This document shows positions 5,357 to 7,347 of a DNA stretch of 7,347 nt, in pieces. Every line of letters begins with the position of its first letter. Position 1 is the first letter of the stretch. Made by a program: the position numbers and the translations under genes. The stretch lies in contig DBTT01000043.1 in the NCBI GenBank assembly GCA_002307185.1, forward strand, positions 1 to 7,347, given 5' to 3'. The notes below the pieces were generated by a model. The model saw only the letters and a list, made by a program, of their open reading frames with translations, did no database searches and was not told the DNA's origin. This DNA is from Bacteroidales bacterium UBA1309 (GTDB lineage Bacteria; Bacteroidota; Bacteroidia; Bacteroidales; Dysgonomonadaceae).

Positions 5357-6997
5357 ATGCGTATAGTCATTATCGGTGCGGTTGCTGCGGGGACATCAGC
5401 GGCGGCAAAGGCGAGACGCAACAGCGAATCAGCAGAAATTGTTATTTACGAGAGGGATGGTTACATCTCTTATTCTGGTTGTGGTATGCCCTATTACCTC
5501 GGGGGCGAAGTCGCCGATTTCAAGGAACTTACGCCACGTGACCCTGCATTTTTCAAGACAAAATATAATGTGGATATTCACATTCACCATGAAGTGACAG
5601 CAATTGACCCTACTCACAAAACCGTTACCGTCCAGAATCAGGAAACAGGCGTCATCATCGTGGATCATTATGACAAGCTGGTGCTCGCCACAGGCGCAAG
5701 TGCCGTAATCCCCCCTATTCCGGGAGCCAATGGCAAACAAGTTTTTGTTCTGAGAAACATCAACGATATGCTCCGCATTAAGGAGTTTATCAATATCCAT
5801 AAACCCACTCAGGTGACCATTGTGGGCACGGGATTTATCGGGCTGGAAGTTTGTGAAAATTTAGTGCAGTTGGGCATTGCGGTGACTCTTATCGAAAAGC
5901 TCCCCCAAGTAACCCCGGGGCTCGATAGCGATGTGGCTGTTTATGTGCTACATCACTTGAGAAAAAAAGGTGTTCACGTCATTTTAGAAACCTCTGCCGA
6001 AGCGATTGATGAGCAATCCGTCTATCTTGAAAACGGAGTGAAGGTAGATGCCGCGATGGTGTTACTCTCCACGGGTGTAAGGCCAAATACAGCCCTTGCG
6101 AAAGCGGCGGGGGTGTCCCTAGGCATTGCGGGAGCCATCAGGGTGAATCCGCGTATGGAAACGAATGTAGAGGATATTTACGCTTGTGGAGATTGCATAG
6201 AGCAGTTCCATGTAGTGACAGGCCAGCCTGTGTATCGTCCGCTGGGATCGACGGCAAACAAGACAGGGCGCATTGCAGGGGATCAAATCACCGGCGGTTC
6301 CTTGGAATTCAGGGGTATTCTCGGCACAGGGATTTTCCGCGTGTTTGGTATGACAGTCGCGATGACGGGTCTTTCCGAAAAAGAAGCGCGGGAGCAAGGG
6401 TTCGATGTGGTCGTTTGCCACAATATCAAGCCCAATAAACCCGAATATCTGGGTGGCGAAGAGATGATCATCAAAGGCATCGCCGACTGTAGAACGGGGC
6501 GATTGCTCGGCGCTCAAATTGTAGGCAAAGAGGGCGTGGACAAGCGAATCGATGTGTTTGCAACAGCAATCACCTTCCGCGCCAAAGCCGAGGATCTTTT
6601 CCATTTGGATCTCGCTTATGCCCCGCCTTTTTCCACCACTAAAGACCCTGTCATGTACACAGGCATGATTCTCGACAATGTGATCAGCCGAAATCGCCCC
6701 CTCATTACCACATCCAAGCTCGATGAACTCAAAGACTCACAAGCAAAAATTAAAGTGATTGATGTCCGTCCCACCGCCCAGTATCAGGTGGAACACATCG
6801 AAAACGCCGAGAATATTACGCAGGAAAATCTTCGCAAAATAGCGGAGGATCTGGACCCTGAAATACCCTGCATCGTTTACTGCAACAAGGGAATCACAGG
6901 AAACGCCGCACAAAACATACTCCTCAACAGAGGGGTTAAAACGGTATTTAATCTTTCGGGCGGATTTAAGCAATACAAGGCAGAACAAGAGGAATAA
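5357..6997 (+). CDS. CoA-disulfide reductase-rhodanese fusion (FAD/NAD(P)H pyridine nucleotide-disulfide oxidoreductase)
   Basis: This 546-residue cytoplasmic flavoenzyme should use NAD(P)H to reduce CoA disulfide, CoA persulfide or polysulfide. The N-terminal FAD motif is VIIGAVAAGTSAAAKARR (residues 4-21). The single redox cysteine of the CoADR/NADH oxidase group is C42 in SYSGCGMPYYLGG. The NAD(P)H motif GTGFIGLE is at 157-164 and the second FAD motif YACGD at 275-279. The dimerisation domain follows, with a conserved tyrosine at Y421 in YAPPFSTTKDPV. A rhodanese domain fills roughly 460-546: IDVR, then VYCNKGITGNAA with the persulfide-carrying cysteine C509, and a GGFKQY end. Length and domain order match CoADR-RHD fusions. 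The start is fixed by AGGAG 8 bases upstream. It is monocistronic, with its own promoter and terminator, and intact. Close relatives called NADH oxidase or NAD(P)H-dependent persulfide/polysulfide reductase cannot be separated by sequence alone. Confidence 0.93.
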   Translation: MRIVIIGAVAAGTSAAAKARRNSESAEIVIYERDGYISYSGCGMPYYLGGEVADFKELTPRDPAFFKTKYNVDIHIHHEVTAIDPTHKTVTVQNQETGVIIVDHYDKLVLATGASAVIPPIPGANGKQVFVLRNINDMLRIKEFINIHKPTQVTIVGTGFIGLEVCENLVQLGIAVTLIEKLPQVTPGLDSDVAVYVLHHLRKKGVHVILETSAEAIDEQSVYLENGVKVDAAMVLLSTGVRPNTALAKAAGVSLGIAGAIRVNPRMETNVEDIYACGDCIEQFHVVTGQPVYRPLGSTANKTGRIAGDQITGGSLEFRGILGTGIFRVFGMTVAMTGLSEKEAREQGFDVVVCHNIKPNKPEYLGGEEMIIKGIADCRTGRLLGAQIVGKEGVDKRIDVFATAITFRAKAEDLFHLDLAYAPPFSTTKDPVMYTGMILDNVISRNRPLITTSKLDELKDSQAKIKVIDVRPTAQYQVEHIENAENITQENLRKIAEDLDPEIPCIVYCNKGITGNAAQNILLNRGVKTVFNLSGGFKQYKAEQEE

Positions 6998-7026
6998 CAG
7001 AAACGCTCCTCACACGAGTTCCAACA

Positions 7027-7056
7027 TAAAAGGGTCTAACCGCTAGGACCCTTTTA
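7027..7056 (+). terminator. Rho-independent terminator after the CoA-disulfide reductase gene
   Basis: AAAAGGGTC (7028-7036) and GACCCTTTT (7047-7055) pair perfectly, and T7027/A7056 extend the stem to 10 pairs around a 10-base loop. The descending arm ends in TTTT and the ascending arm begins with AAAA, so it can work in both directions. It starts 30 bases after the stop codon. Confidence 0.82.
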
Positions 7057-7347
7057 GAGCCTATTAAAAGAGTCGCTTTTGACAAAATTTTGAACGAAAA
7101 TAAGTGAGAGCTGGAAGTTCTTGATGATAATATTTAAACAATATTGCTATGTCACATGATTCCACCCTAGCCCTTATGGGCGATCTTTATAGTCAACTCT
7201 GTAAAATCCTTGATTTCTCCTAGTGGAAACCGGCTTCTGGGGCAATAGAAAATGAATTTTTAGAGGGTTCTATCCTTTTTAGTCTTGCTCCAATTCGGTT
7301 TCGAATTTCAAAGAATACGTGTCTCTCTTGCCATATTATTGCTTATT
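7057..7347. other. Non-coding or uncharacterised right edge
   Basis: I see no supportable gene here. TTGACA at 7079-7084 has only a poor TAAGTG 16 bases later. AATATT is repeated at 7129-7134 and 7140-7145. A plus frame from ATG 7149 runs 24 codons to a TAG (7221-7223), then stays open to the window edge for about 41 codons, without a Shine-Dalgarno or a motif I recognise. Confidence 0.5.

Noticed and set aside
6119..6604. 161-codon minus-strand frame within the CoA-disulfide reductase gene
   Set aside because: It is antisense to the FAD/dimerisation region of an intact enzyme and has no recognisable domain.
7170..7181. GCCC-N4-GGGC hairpin at the right edge
   Set aside because: Four-base stem with no T-run after it; could easily arise by chance.

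Overview
The window reads as an accessory region of a bacterial chromosome, moderately AT-rich between genes. It suggests an anaerobic or host-associated bacterium; a Fibrobacter-like or spirochaete-like source is a guess from the mix of gene types, not a demonstration. Protein identities below come from recognising family motifs by eye; no database search was possible.

Left part (1-2117), all on the minus strand: a helix-turn-helix regulator (1917-2117), then a shrunken remnant of an AlbA_2/RecG-like ATP-binding protein (1560-1850), then the first 521 codons of hsdR, the restriction/translocation subunit of a type I restriction system, which runs off the left edge. The remnant and hsdR share an ATGA stop/start overlap, and the hsdR ribosome site lies inside the remnant. 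No hsdM or hsdS is visible. A divergent AT-rich gap (2118-2408) separates this block from the next.

Middle part (2409-4716), plus strand: a LacA/Maa-type sugar O-acetyltransferase followed by two secreted cysteine-rich proteins of no recognised family. Each gene overlaps the next by 4 bases (GTGA, ATGA). The two secreted proteins have related signal peptides and together contain three copies of one module (AEFC/AEYC at the start, YGK-x-F-x3-W near the end, GEC/GAC at the close). This is the best candidate here for an undescribed protein family.

Right part: 4728-5234 is a decayed Rpn/PD-(D/E)XK-nuclease-type transposase. It has lost its N-terminus and has one in-frame amber codon, but is otherwise readable. 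After it come a TATAAT box and a short leader. The leader holds two mutually exclusive hairpins, one of which would bury the Shine-Dalgarno of a CoA-disulfide-reductase/rhodanese fusion gene (5357-6997). That gene ends at a clear hairpin terminator (7027-7056). The final 290 bases hold no gene I can support.

Taken together, there are three functional blocks: DNA defence with its regulator, a surface or periplasmic cluster of unknown role, and a thiol/sulfane-sulfur redox enzyme with its own promoter and terminator. They are separated by mobile-element debris, as expected of a variable genomic region.
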